A program made the translations under genes and the position numbers. The notes beneath the pieces were generated by a model. The model had not been told where the DNA came from. It saw only the letters and a program-made list of their open reading frames with translations, and searched no databases. 64,000 nucleotides of DNA, from assembly GCF_000184685.1 (NCBI RefSeq), contig NC_014830.1, positions 3,596,001 through 3,660,000 of the forward strand. Reading direction: 5' to 3'. Source of the DNA: Intrasporangium calvum DSM 43043. GTDB lineage: Bacteria; Actinomycetota; Actinomycetes; Actinomycetales; Dermatophilaceae. Positions 54,370 through 62,717 of this stretch are shown here, one piece after another (position 1 is the stretch's first letter; every line of letters starts with the position of its first letter).

Positions 54370-54844
54370 TCCTCGGATCACCCAGCTTCTCAACGACGCC
54401 CTGACCTTCGAGCTGACGGTCACCAACACCTACTTCCTCCACGCGCGGATGTTGGACAACTGGGGTTTCCCGCGCCTCGGCAAGGTCTTCTACGACCTGT
54501 CCATCGACGAGATGCGCGACGCCGACGAGCTGATCAACCGGATCCTCATGTTCGACGGGCACCCGAACGTGCAGCGGCTCAACCCGATCACCATCGGCGA
54601 GTCACCGGAGGAGATGCTCGCCCTGGCCCTCGACAGCGAGAAGGCGGCCGTCGCGCAGTTCAACGCCTCGGCCAAGGAGTGCCACGACCTCGGGGACCAC
54701 GGCACGGCCAGCGTCTTCGAGGAGATGGTCCGGGACGAGGAGAAGCACGCCGACTTCTTCGAGAGCCAGCTCGATGCGATCAAGCGCATCGGCGCTGCCA
54801 GCTACCTGGCTCAGCACCTCAAGCCGGGCGACGTCCCGGGGTAG
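54356..54844 (+). CDS. bfr: Bacterioferritin, ferroxidase site variant
   Basis: A 162-residue ferritin-like iron store. Seen: Glu19 and Tyr26 (FELTVTNTYFLHARM), Glu52 and haem-ligand Met53 (SIDEMRDAD), and EEKHADFF with the Glu/His pair of helix D. The residue equivalent to E. coli His54 is Asp55, and the third-helix segment EKAAVAQFNASAK appears to lack the Glu94 equivalent. The ferroxidase centre may therefore be altered or inactive. The start GTG 54356 has GGAGGT, and the gene overlaps bfd. Confidence 0.85.
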   Translation: MQPASPRITQLLNDALTFELTVTNTYFLHARMLDNWGFPRLGKVFYDLSIDEMRDADELINRILMFDGHPNVQRLNPITIGESPEEMLALALDSEKAAVAQFNASAKECHDLGDHGTASVFEEMVRDEEKHADFFESQLDAIKRIGAASYLAQHLKPGDVPG

Positions 54845-54876
54845 TCGCCCGCCGCGGGGCTGCCAGACTGGCGCCC

Positions 54877-55266
54877 ATGGAGTCCCCAGACCGTTGGGCC
54901 GAGCCGGTGTTCAACCGCGGCGACCGCGTCGAGCTCGACCTTTCCGCCCTCGCCGAACCTCCGGACGAGAGCTCACCTGCCAAGGTGCGGGAGGCTCACA
55001 CCCGGATGATGCAGGTGCACGGCACGCTGGGAACCGTCATCCGCGGCGACGACACGCGCACCGCCGTCGAGCGACTCATCCACCGGCTGACCAGCCGACC
55101 GGCCGCCACGGTGCGCGTGCGGTGGGACGGGCAGGCTGACGGTGCTCGGTCGTCCCGGCGTCGACGCCGGGACCGCCCCTACCTGACCCCGGTCGTCTAC
55201 CGCTCCCAGCTGCGACATGTCGATCCTCCGACCCCCACAGCAGACGCCCCCTCCGTCGGCGAGTGA
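54877..55266 (+). CDS. Hypothetical protein with a KOW-like start
   Basis: A 129-residue protein, unrecognised. The N-terminal half reads FNRGDRVELDLSAL and ends TVRVRWDGQADG, which has a short beta-strand pattern; a basic RRRRRD stretch and a polar tail follow. No membrane helix. It lies 32 bp after bfr on the same strand and may be cotranscribed, but no functional link is apparent. Confidence 0.55.
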   Translation: MESPDRWAEPVFNRGDRVELDLSALAEPPDESSPAKVREAHTRMMQVHGTLGTVIRGDDTRTAVERLIHRLTSRPAATVRVRWDGQADGARSSRRRRRDRPYLTPVVYRSQLRHVDPPTPTADAPSVGE

Positions 55267-55382
55267 GCTGGCGGAGGTCGCGCGCAGCTCCGGCGCCCAA
55301 CCGGGAGGACCCCCGGAGGTGGCGGGTGACCACCTTGGATAGGGTCTGCCAGAGTCCGGCACGGGATCAGGAAGAGGCACCG

Positions 55383-57545
55383 ATGCAGCCACCGCCGAGG
55401 CATGCGGTCCTGGAGGGCAAGGCCCTGCACCGCGCGCGTTGGCTGCTGGTCGCTGGCGATCCGCGGGTGGTGGCCGGTCACCGCGATGAGGTCGCCGGGC
55501 TCGTCCGAGCCGGACACAGGGTTGACTTCGTGCACTTCGACCGCCTCCCCGGCACCTTGGACGCTCCGGTTGCACCCCGCCGGATCTCCGCGGCGTCGCA
55601 GGTCCCGAAGGTGGCTCGTCGCCTGGCCAAGGCGGTGGAGCTGGCCGTTCCCCGCGCACCCCGAACCACCCTCGTGCTGGCTCGGGACGAGGCCCTCGCC
55701 GGCACCGTGCGAAGGGCGCACCACGTGCTGCTCCTCGACGCTGCCGCCGCCAGCGCGCGACGGCCGCTCTGGAGACACAACCCGACCGCGCGGTACTGGA
55801 CCGCCGACGAGGTCGCGGACGTTCTCGAGGAGGAGCTCTGGTGGCGCTACCTCGACCGGCGCCTGCACCAGCTCTCGGGCAATCTCCTCAAGCCAATGAA
55901 GACCACAGGGCTCATGGAGGCCGTCGCCTGGCTCGAGCACCGCCGCTCCCGGCGGTTCCCGCCGCCCCAGGACCTCCACCGGTTCGCCCGCAGCATCATC
56001 CATGGCTTCGTGAGCACGGGTCGCCTCGAGCGAGCGACCGCGCTGCTGCGCCTCTGCCGCGAGGCTGAGGCCTCGGCGTCCCCCGGCGAGGAGGCAGCCG
56101 CCTTCGCGGCGCTCGAGATGCACCTGCGTCTCCACGACGAACCGGTTCCTGCGCGGGACCTGGCGGGGCCGGTCCGAGCCGTCCTCGCGTCGGCCGATGC
56201 CGCGCTCGAGTCGGGGGCCTTCCGCGACGCAGCGGGCCGGGCGTCGATCGGGATGGACCTGCTGTTCCATCCCCGCGTGCACACCGACGTGCCGCACACT
56301 CCCCTGGTCGAGGACCCCGAGGCGTTCACCGCTCCGCTCCATGACTCACGGGTGGGCCGGCTGCTCATGTCCCCGGCTCGACGGACGGGAGCGGTCGAGC
56401 CGCGGCCCTCGGACCACCACCCGCTCAAGGTCGTCTACCTCCCCGGCTCCTACCCCTGGCACGCTGCCCGCGCTCTCGCGGCACTGCGTGCCGACGACAG
56501 AGCCGACCTCTCCGTCCTCAGGCTGAGGCAGACCACCCTGCAGAGCATGAGCATCGGAGAGTTCTTCGCCTCCTACCTGCTGGCCCGGACCGTCCCCGAC
56601 TTCCCCGAGGGGCCACGACCCGCAGACCCGGACCAGCTGTCCGCGCTGGCGCAGGCCGACGTCGTCGTCGCGGACTGGGCTGACAAGGGCGCCGTCTGGG
56701 CCTCTCGCGAGCTCCCGCCGAGCGCGCGGCTCGTCGTTCGGGTCCACAGTGCCGACGTGCTCAGCGCGGGAGTCCACCTCGTCGACTGGTCCCGCGTCGA
56801 TGACGTCATCTGCGTGAGCGAGCACCTGCGGCACGTCTTCCGGGCGCTGCTCGGCGAGCGGGTCGCCCACGTCCGCATCCACGTCATCGCGAACATCCTG
56901 GCTGACTTCACCCCCGATCCGGACGCCTCGGGCGCATCGGTCGCCTCGGTCGCCTCGGACCGCCCGGACCCGGCGGAGGGGGGCGACGGTCGGACCATCG
57001 CCATGGTCGGCTGGGGGCAGAAGGTCAAGGATCCGCTGATGGCCCTGGACATCCTTGCCGAGCTCGTGCGACGGGAGCCGGGGTGGCGCCTCCGGCTCAT
57101 CGGCGCCGACTTCCCGGCGAGCGACAGCGGTCTCGTCTCCGCCTACACGACTGCGTTCCGCCGCCGAGCGGCCCAGCCGGACCTGGCCGGCGCCATCGAC
57201 CACGTCGGGCACACGACGGACGTCCCCCGAGCCCTCGCCGGAAGCTCCTTCATCCTCAGCACCAGTCTCCGCGAGTCGTTCCACATCGGCGCCATGGAGG
57301 GGATCGTGGCCGGCGCCGTCCCCGTCATCCGGGACTGGCCCGCCTTCGCGAGGTACCACGGGGCCGCCGGGCTCTTCCCCGCGTCGGCGATCTTCGAGAC
57401 GGTCGACGAGGCCGTTGAACTCATCTGGTCGCTCCGCGACCCCGTCACGCGACGCGCTGCGCTGCGTCGCACCCAGGAGTCGATGCTCCCCCTCCTCGAC
57501 GGCCGGAACGCCACCCGCCAGCTGCTCGACGTCATCCTGCACTGA
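55383..57545 (+). CDS. Orphan GT-B glycosyltransferase with unusual N-terminal domain
   Basis: A 720-residue protein. The C-terminal ~230 residues resemble a GT4 donor half, with TIAMVGWGQKVKDPLMALDIL and STSLRESFHIGAMEGIVAGAVPVI as the EX7E-type site (residues ESFHIGAME). The middle has VRVHSADVLSAGVHLVDW. The N-terminal ~350 residues include helical Ala/Leu-rich segments of no known family. GGAAGAGG precedes the ATG. It is 6 kb from the polysaccharide block but shares the helical-plus-GT architecture of the GT4 proteins there. Confidence 0.75.
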   Translation: MQPPPRHAVLEGKALHRARWLLVAGDPRVVAGHRDEVAGLVRAGHRVDFVHFDRLPGTLDAPVAPRRISAASQVPKVARRLAKAVELAVPRAPRTTLVLARDEALAGTVRRAHHVLLLDAAAASARRPLWRHNPTARYWTADEVADVLEEELWWRYLDRRLHQLSGNLLKPMKTTGLMEAVAWLEHRRSRRFPPPQDLHRFARSIIHGFVSTGRLERATALLRLCREAEASASPGEEAAAFAALEMHLRLHDEPVPARDLAGPVRAVLASADAALESGAFRDAAGRASIGMDLLFHPRVHTDVPHTPLVEDPEAFTAPLHDSRVGRLLMSPARRTGAVEPRPSDHHPLKVVYLPGSYPWHAARALAALRADDRADLSVLRLRQTTLQSMSIGEFFASYLLARTVPDFPEGPRPADPDQLSALAQADVVVADWADKGAVWASRELPPSARLVVRVHSADVLSAGVHLVDWSRVDDVICVSEHLRHVFRALLGERVAHVRIHVIANILADFTPDPDASGASVASVASDRPDPAEGGDGRTIAMVGWGQKVKDPLMALDILAELVRREPGWRLRLIGADFPASDSGLVSAYTTAFRRRAAQPDLAGAIDHVGHTTDVPRALAGSSFILSTSLRESFHIGAMEGIVAGAVPVIRDWPAFARYHGAAGLFPASAIFETVDEAVELIWSLRDPVTRRAALRRTQESMLPLLDGRNATRQLLDVILH

Positions 57546-57560
57546 GGCGCCCGCCGTGGG

Positions 57561-57595
57561 GCGCCGTGCAGCGCCGTGCAGCGCCGTGCAGCGCC
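57561..57595. repeat. Three perfect 10-bp tandem repeats
   Basis: GCGCCGTGCA occurs at 57561, 57571 and 57581 and is followed by GCGCC. It sits between the convergent glycosyltransferase and PhoD-like genes, where slippage would be harmless. Confidence 0.9.
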
Positions 57596-57611
57596 ACCGA
57601 CGATGGCTCGG

Positions 57612-59315
57612 TCAGGCGGTCACGACGCCCGGCTGCCCGGCACCCTGGAGCCGGACGGTGGCGACGGGCACGAGGACGGGCTCGTCCGCACCGTCCGGCT
57701 GCTCACCGCGCCGCCAGGTCAGCTCGAGGGCGGGACCGTCCACGATGAGCTCGCCGATGCAGTTGTCGAACCACGGCCCGTCGGTGACCCGCCACGGATA
57801 CGACGGGTCGGGGATCCGGGAGGATCGGCTCGCGACCCAGCGCATCGGGCCGACCAGGCTCTTCGCGAAGGCTGACATGAAGATGCGCAGCCCACGAGGC
57901 ATCGGGTTGCGGATCGGCGAGCAGACCGCCTGGACGAGGAGGGACTGGGCGCCGTGCCGCGCCCCGTCCTCGACCTGGGCGACGTAGGAGTTGTGGACGT
58001 CCCCGGACAGGAAGGTGATCGTCGCCGGCGGGCGCCCGCGTTCCCCGCGGGCCACGGCCATGACGAGGTCGAACACCTCGGCGAAGCCGTCGTTGAAGGC
58101 CGCCCAGTGCTCGAGGTCGACCTTCTGGCGCAGCCGCTCGGCGGCGACCGACACCGGCCGCGAGAGCCAGGGACGGGAGAAGGCTCCGGTGGCCAGCACC
58201 TCGTCGATGGCCTCGAGGTCGTGCAGGCCCGGCGGGAGCAGGAACGGCAGGGACGTGCCGATGAGGAGGTGGTCGACGTCGCCGACGAGCTGGTCGTCGA
58301 GCCAGGCCATCTCGTCGGGATCGAGCATCGAGCGGCGGTCCGGTTCGAGGACGCGAGCCGCTCGCGAGTCAACGACGATGAGCCGGCTGTCCCCGAAGTC
58401 CCGGACGTAGCTCCACCGGTAGACGTCGGGGTGCCGGTCCACCCGGCGGGCGAGGTCCCGCACGGCAGCGGTGAGATCGAGCTCGTCGGTCCCGTCGTGG
58501 TCGAGGACCCGGGCATAGACCTCGTCGGCCCGCAGCTGCTCCGGAGAGAGGTTGCCGATGTGCTGGTAGACCCAGTACGACGCGAGCCCGCTGACGAGCC
58601 GCTCCGCCCACCACGACGTCTGGTTCATCCTCTCGTGCCAGGTCCACGACGTGTTCCAGTCGTCGCGGATGTCGTGGTCGTCGAAGATCATGCACGAGGG
58701 GACGGTGGACAGGAGCCACCGGTTGGCCGGGTCGGTCCACGCGAGAAGGTAGAGGTGGGCGTACTCGGCGTAGTCCTTGATCTCCTCGCCGGGCGGTTCC
58801 TCGAGGCTGCGCCGCTCGCTGATCCACTCCCGCATCGCGTCCGAGGTGAGGTCGGCGTACACCTGGTCGCCGAGGAAGGCGATGAGGTCGGGCTGGTCTG
58901 CGTCCCCCTTGGCGACGGCGAGGGCCAGGGCGCGGAGGGCGTCCACGCCGTTCGTCTCGTTGCCCTGCCGGTCATGCGGGACGGAGGTCCGGCAGGAGCC
59001 GTAGGCGAGGCGGGTGGGCCGGGTCCGGTCGATGGTCCGGATCCGCGGGGCCGGGTAGGGGCTGTCCGGCGCCGGCCAGACGACCTGGCCGTCCACACGG
59101 AGCACGTAGTCCTGCGTCGAGGCCGGCTCGAGGCCGTCGACGAGGACCAGCGCGTAGTGGTGCCCCTCGACCGCGAAGGTCCCGGCGGACCACCTCCGTG
59201 GCCCCGACTCCACCGTGACCTCGGCACGGGCTGCGGTCTCCACCCACACCGAGGCCGTCGTCTCGTCGGCGTAGCGGAGCATCGGGCCGAGCACGAGGCT
59301 CGTCGCAACGTCCAT
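57612..59315 (-). CDS. PhoD-like metallophosphatase
   Basis: A 567-residue phosphodiesterase/phosphatase of the PhoD family. An N-terminal fibronectin-like beta domain (about 1-100) is followed by the metallophosphatase, with LAYGSCRT, FLGDQVYADL, FDDHDIRDDWN and LSGDVHNSYVA carrying metal ligands. No Tat signal or membrane helix is present, so unlike secreted PhoD it may act in the cytoplasm. The ATG at 59315 is used. Confidence 0.88.
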   Translation of the reverse strand: MDVATSLVLGPMLRYADETTASVWVETAARAEVTVESGPRRWSAGTFAVEGHHYALVLVDGLEPASTQDYVLRVDGQVVWPAPDSPYPAPRIRTIDRTRPTRLAYGSCRTSVPHDRQGNETNGVDALRALALAVAKGDADQPDLIAFLGDQVYADLTSDAMREWISERRSLEEPPGEEIKDYAEYAHLYLLAWTDPANRWLLSTVPSCMIFDDHDIRDDWNTSWTWHERMNQTSWWAERLVSGLASYWVYQHIGNLSPEQLRADEVYARVLDHDGTDELDLTAAVRDLARRVDRHPDVYRWSYVRDFGDSRLIVVDSRAARVLEPDRRSMLDPDEMAWLDDQLVGDVDHLLIGTSLPFLLPPGLHDLEAIDEVLATGAFSRPWLSRPVSVAAERLRQKVDLEHWAAFNDGFAEVFDLVMAVARGERGRPPATITFLSGDVHNSYVAQVEDGARHGAQSLLVQAVCSPIRNPMPRGLRIFMSAFAKSLVGPMRWVASRSSRIPDPSYPWRVTDGPWFDNCIGELIVDGPALELTWRRGEQPDGADEPVLVPVATVRLQGAGQPGVVTA

Positions 59316-59355
59316 GGATCAGGCATACCCTCAATCGGTTCACCGCGGGGGCCAA

Positions 59356-60675
59356 TCAGGCTGTGAACCGCTCCCGACGCACCTCGAGCCTGCGCATGAC
59401 CGGTGTGGCGAGCGCCCCGTGGACGAAGACGGACAGGGCGATGGCGAGGGCAACGGTGGCCCACAGCCAGCGCTCCTCCGGGAAGGCGTAGAGGCCGGCG
59501 CCATAGGCCAGGTAGTAGAGCGAGCCGACGCCCCGGACCCCGAAGAAGGCCGTCGCGAGCGCCTCCGGCCGTGTCATGCCGCTCGACGCGTCGGGTCGGT
59601 GCCGCCACCCGTTCAGGCTGAGCAGGCCGGCGAGCGGGCGGATGACGAAGACGAGCAGGAGGGCGATGACGACACCCCGCCAGTCGAGGGGAGCGAGCAG
59701 CCCGTTCGTCAGGGCGGTCCCGAGCAGCAGGAGGACCACGAGGACGAGCAGCCGCTCGAAGTTCTCGATGACCTGGTGCATCGTCGCGTGGTACTCGTGA
59801 CCGCGCTCCGCGGTGCGCAGCGTCATCCCACAGGCGAAGACCGCGAGGAACCCGTAGCCGCCGACGACCTCGCTCAGGCCGTAGGTGGTGACGAGGGCGG
59901 CGAGGACGAGGAGCGGCTCACCCTGCTCGGCCAGGCGCAGGGCCCGTCGGGGGGCGCGGAACGCGACCTTGGCGAGGCCCCAGCCGACGACCATGCCAAC
60001 GGCCACCCCGAGGACGATCTTGCCCACCAGCTCCCACGCCGCCCACCGGAGGATCCACTCGCTCGGCGGCCCCTTGACCGCGAGGAAGATGCCCGCGTAG
60101 ACGAACGGGAAGGCCAGGCCGTCGTTGAGCCCCGCCTCCGAGGTCAGGGCGAAGCGGACCTCGTCCTCCTCGTCGATCTCCTCTGCGCTCTCGACGTCGG
60201 CGTCCGCGTCGTCGAGGACCTGGGGCCCCGAGACCTGCACGTCCCCGGCGAGAACCGGGTCGGTCGGCGCGAGGACGGCCCCGAGGAGCAGCGCCGCGGC
60301 GCCGGAGAGCCCGAGCGACCACCCGAGGAGCGCCACCGCGGCGATGGAGATGGGCATCGCGACCGCGAGCAGCCGCCAGGTCGCACTCCACGCCGCCCAC
60401 GAGGAGCGGTCGCGGAACGAGAACGGCCGGTCCAGGGCCAGCCCCACCCCCATCAGCGCGACGAGGACCGCGATCTCGGTGACCCGTTGGATGACCGGCC
60501 GGGTGTCGACCGGGTCCAGGTTGAGCCCGTCGGGGAGGGGTGCCAGCCCGATGGCCATCCCGACGACGAGGAGCACCATCGGCGCCGAGACGGCGTAGCG
60601 GGTGAGCACCGGAGGCAGCACCGCCGCGAGGAGCAGCGCGAGTCCGGCGACGAGGTAGACGGCGTTGGTCGGCAT
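59356..60675 (-). CDS. CPA1-family cation:proton antiporter
   Basis: A 439-residue integral membrane protein with about 11-12 hydrophobic segments. The ion-binding motif is the SEAGLNDGLAFPFV helix and LAPTDPVLAGDV. An acidic loop of Asp/Glu (EEIDEEDE) separates two halves. It probably exchanges Na+ or K+ for H+. Start ATG 60675; a GTG at 60693 is also in frame. It lies 40 bp after the PhoD-like gene start, on the same strand. Confidence 0.9.
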   Translation of the reverse strand: MPTNAVYLVAGLALLLAAVLPPVLTRYAVSAPMVLLVVGMAIGLAPLPDGLNLDPVDTRPVIQRVTEIAVLVALMGVGLALDRPFSFRDRSSWAAWSATWRLLAVAMPISIAAVALLGWSLGLSGAAALLLGAVLAPTDPVLAGDVQVSGPQVLDDADADVESAEEIDEEDEVRFALTSEAGLNDGLAFPFVYAGIFLAVKGPPSEWILRWAAWELVGKIVLGVAVGMVVGWGLAKVAFRAPRRALRLAEQGEPLLVLAALVTTYGLSEVVGGYGFLAVFACGMTLRTAERGHEYHATMHQVIENFERLLVLVVLLLLGTALTNGLLAPLDWRGVVIALLLVFVIRPLAGLLSLNGWRHRPDASSGMTRPEALATAFFGVRGVGSLYYLAYGAGLYAFPEERWLWATVALAIALSVFVHGALATPVMRRLEVRRERFTA

Positions 60676-60747
60676 TGCTCGCAATGGTGCCACCGCCCCG
60701 CGTCGTACGACGCCCTCGAGCGGTCGGCTCGTTGTCGGCCTCGCACG

Positions 60748-61266
60748 TCAACCGAGCTGGCTGCGGCCCACGATCCGCTCGAAGACGAGACTCGTCTGGG
60801 CGTGCGCGACCCCTTCGACGGACGTCAGGTGGTCGAGGACCATGTCCCGCAGGTCGTCGCTCGTCGGCGCGGTGACGTGCACGAGGAAGTCGTCCGCTCC
60901 GGCAACGTGGTAGGCCGCGATGACGCCGGGAACGGCGGCGATCCGTTCCCGGAACGAGTCCATCGATCCGCGTGCGTGGACCGAGAACCGCAGGGCGATG
61001 ATCGCCTCCATCGGCCGGCCGAGCGCGGCATGGTCCACCTCCGCATGGATGCCGCGCACCACTCCGGTCTCGCGCAGCGACCGGATCCGACCGGCGCAGG
61101 TCGACTCGGGCAGGCCGACGCGGCGGGCGATCTCCGCGTTGGAGAGACGCCCGTCGTCGAGGAGCTCCCGGACGATGGCGCGGTCCGTGTCGTCGAGCGG
61201 CCGTGGCGGCAGGGGTGCGTACGGGCCTCGTGGAATCCGCGTCGAGGAACGTTCGTCAGCGCTCAC
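60748..61266 (-). CDS. Lrp/AsnC-family regulator
   Basis: A 172-residue regulator. The N-terminal helix-turn-helix is LSNAEIARRVGLPESTCAGR (about 45-65) and the C-terminal RAM ligand domain starts near RFSVHARG and holds VAGADDFLVHV. A GTG at 61266 is chosen; the first 25 residues are disordered. Divergent from a Cys/Met-metabolism enzyme 92 bp away, which it probably controls, with methionine or cysteine as likely effector. Confidence 0.9.
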   Translation of the reverse strand: MSADERSSTRIPRGPYAPLPPRPLDDTDRAIVRELLDDGRLSNAEIARRVGLPESTCAGRIRSLRETGVVRGIHAEVDHAALGRPMEAIIALRFSVHARGSMDSFRERIAAVPGVIAAYHVAGADDFLVHVTAPTSDDLRDMVLDHLTSVEGVAHAQTSLVFERIVGRSQLG

Positions 61267-61357
61267 GAGCGGAAGGATCCCCCATTCGGGCTGATCCTGT
61301 CGAGGTTTTCGCGAGAATCTTGAAGGATTTCGGCCGGATCGGCGAACATCTGTGCTC

Positions 61358-62605
61358 ATGAGCATGGAGACCACAGCGGTCCACGCCGGACGAGAGGACT
61401 GCACGGCCCTCGGCGTCCACGTTCCTCCCCTGGACCAGTCGAGCACCTATCCGTTGCCTTCGGTGGAGGCCGGCGGCGCATCGTACGAGCGGATGGCCAC
61501 GGGCGGCCGACCCACAGCCGGCGACTCCCTGGTCTACCAGCGGCTCTGGAACCCCAACGTCGACCGTTTCGAGCGGGCCCTGGCGAGCCTCGAGGGGGCG
61601 GAGGCAGGGGTCGCCTTCGCGTCGGGCATGGCGGCCATCACGGCGTGTCTCCTGGCGACGGTCGCGGCCGGTCGTCCCCACGTGGTCGCGCTCCGTCCCC
61701 TGTACGGCGGCACGGACCATCTCCTCGCAACCGGCCTCGTCGGCACGTCCGTCACCTGGGCCACCGCGGACGAGGTCGCCAGCGCCATCCGGCCGGAGAC
61801 CGGGCTCGTCGTCGTCGAGACCCCGGCCAACCCCTCACTGGACCTCGTGGACCTCCGGGCCGTCGTCGCCGCTGCGGGGGACGTCCCGGTGCTCGTCGAC
61901 AACACCTTCGCCACGCCGATCCTCCAGCAGCCGCTGCAGCTCGGCGCCGCCCTGAGCGTCCATTCCGCCACGAAGTTCCTCGGTGGCCACGGCGACCTGC
62001 TCGGGGGCATCGTCGCGACGAACGAGGAGTGGGCCGTCCGGTTGCGCCAGGTGCGCGCCCTGACCGGTGGCCTGCTGGCGCCGACGTCGGCCTACCAGCT
62101 GCACCGTGGACTGCAGACCCTTCCCGTGCGGGTCAGGGCCCAGCAGGACACGGCGCAGGTCGTCGCGTCGTGGCTCGACCGGCAGTACGGCGTGGCGCGG
62201 GTCGCCTATCCCGGGCTGCCCGGCGGCGACCCGGACGGGCTCGTCGGCACCCAGATGGCCGGACCCGGCTCGATCCTCGCGATCATCCTCGACGGTGGGT
62301 ACGCCGCGGCCGCGGCGTTCGCCGAGGCCTGCCAGCTGATCACGCACGCCGTGTCGCTGGGTGGCGTCGACACGCTCATCCAGCACGCCGCGGCGTTGAC
62401 CCACCGCCCGGTGGCTCCCGAGGCGCGGCCGAACGCCGGCCTCCTGAGGCTCTCCATCGGACTCGAACACCCGGCGGACCTCATCGCAGACCTCGACCGT
62501 GCACTCCGGGCAGCCCGTGCAGCAACACCGGCCACGGCCCCCGTCACGACCCCAGGCGCCGGTGCGTCCGCACCCTTCCGCCAGCTCGCGTCCTCCACGC
62601 ACTGA
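61358..62605 (+). CDS. Cys/Met-metabolism PLP-dependent enzyme (methionine gamma-lyase-like)
   Basis: A 415-residue trans-sulfuration family enzyme. PLP-Lys206 lies in SVHSATKFLGGHGD; LVVVETPANPSLDLVD and DNTFATPILQQP are family motifs. Substrate could be methionine, cystathionine or homocysteine. Start ATG 61358 or 61364; no ribosome site, so the mRNA may be leaderless. The Ala/Thr-rich last 30 residues extend beyond the usual end. Divergent Lrp gene suggests amino-acid control. Confidence 0.87.
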   Translation: MSMETTAVHAGREDCTALGVHVPPLDQSSTYPLPSVEAGGASYERMATGGRPTAGDSLVYQRLWNPNVDRFERALASLEGAEAGVAFASGMAAITACLLATVAAGRPHVVALRPLYGGTDHLLATGLVGTSVTWATADEVASAIRPETGLVVVETPANPSLDLVDLRAVVAAAGDVPVLVDNTFATPILQQPLQLGAALSVHSATKFLGGHGDLLGGIVATNEEWAVRLRQVRALTGGLLAPTSAYQLHRGLQTLPVRVRAQQDTAQVVASWLDRQYGVARVAYPGLPGGDPDGLVGTQMAGPGSILAIILDGGYAAAAAFAEACQLITHAVSLGGVDTLIQHAAALTHRPVAPEARPNAGLLRLSIGLEHPADLIADLDRALRAARAATPATAPVTTPGAGASAPFRQLASSTH

Positions 62606-62615
62606 CCCGCCCCTG

Positions 62616-62691
62616 CCGCAACACACCCGCTTACCGTCTGCACCCCCCGCCTGCATCAGGGAGGTGCAGGCGGTAGGCGGGTGTGTTGCGG
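62616..62691. terminator. 29-bp-arm convergent hairpin
   Basis: Arms 62616-62644 and 62663-62691 match at 27 of 29 positions, with an 18-nt loop. The stem starts CCGCAACACACCCGC. It fills the gap between the PLP-enzyme and hydrolase genes and is not a copy of the CGTATGCCGCT repeat. Confidence 0.8.
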
Positions 62692-62717
62692 GGTCTGCAG
62701 GGGCATCCGGGCTGCGG

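Noticed and set aside
57546-57611. Possible small RNA or ORF around the 10-bp tandem repeats
   Set aside because: Low-complexity repeat only; no ribosome site or stable conserved fold can be argued.
61267-61357. Riboswitch (SAM or T-box) before the Cys/Met-metabolism gene
   Set aside because: The gap is only about 90 bp, shared with the divergent Lrp gene, and shows no long leader or terminator stem.
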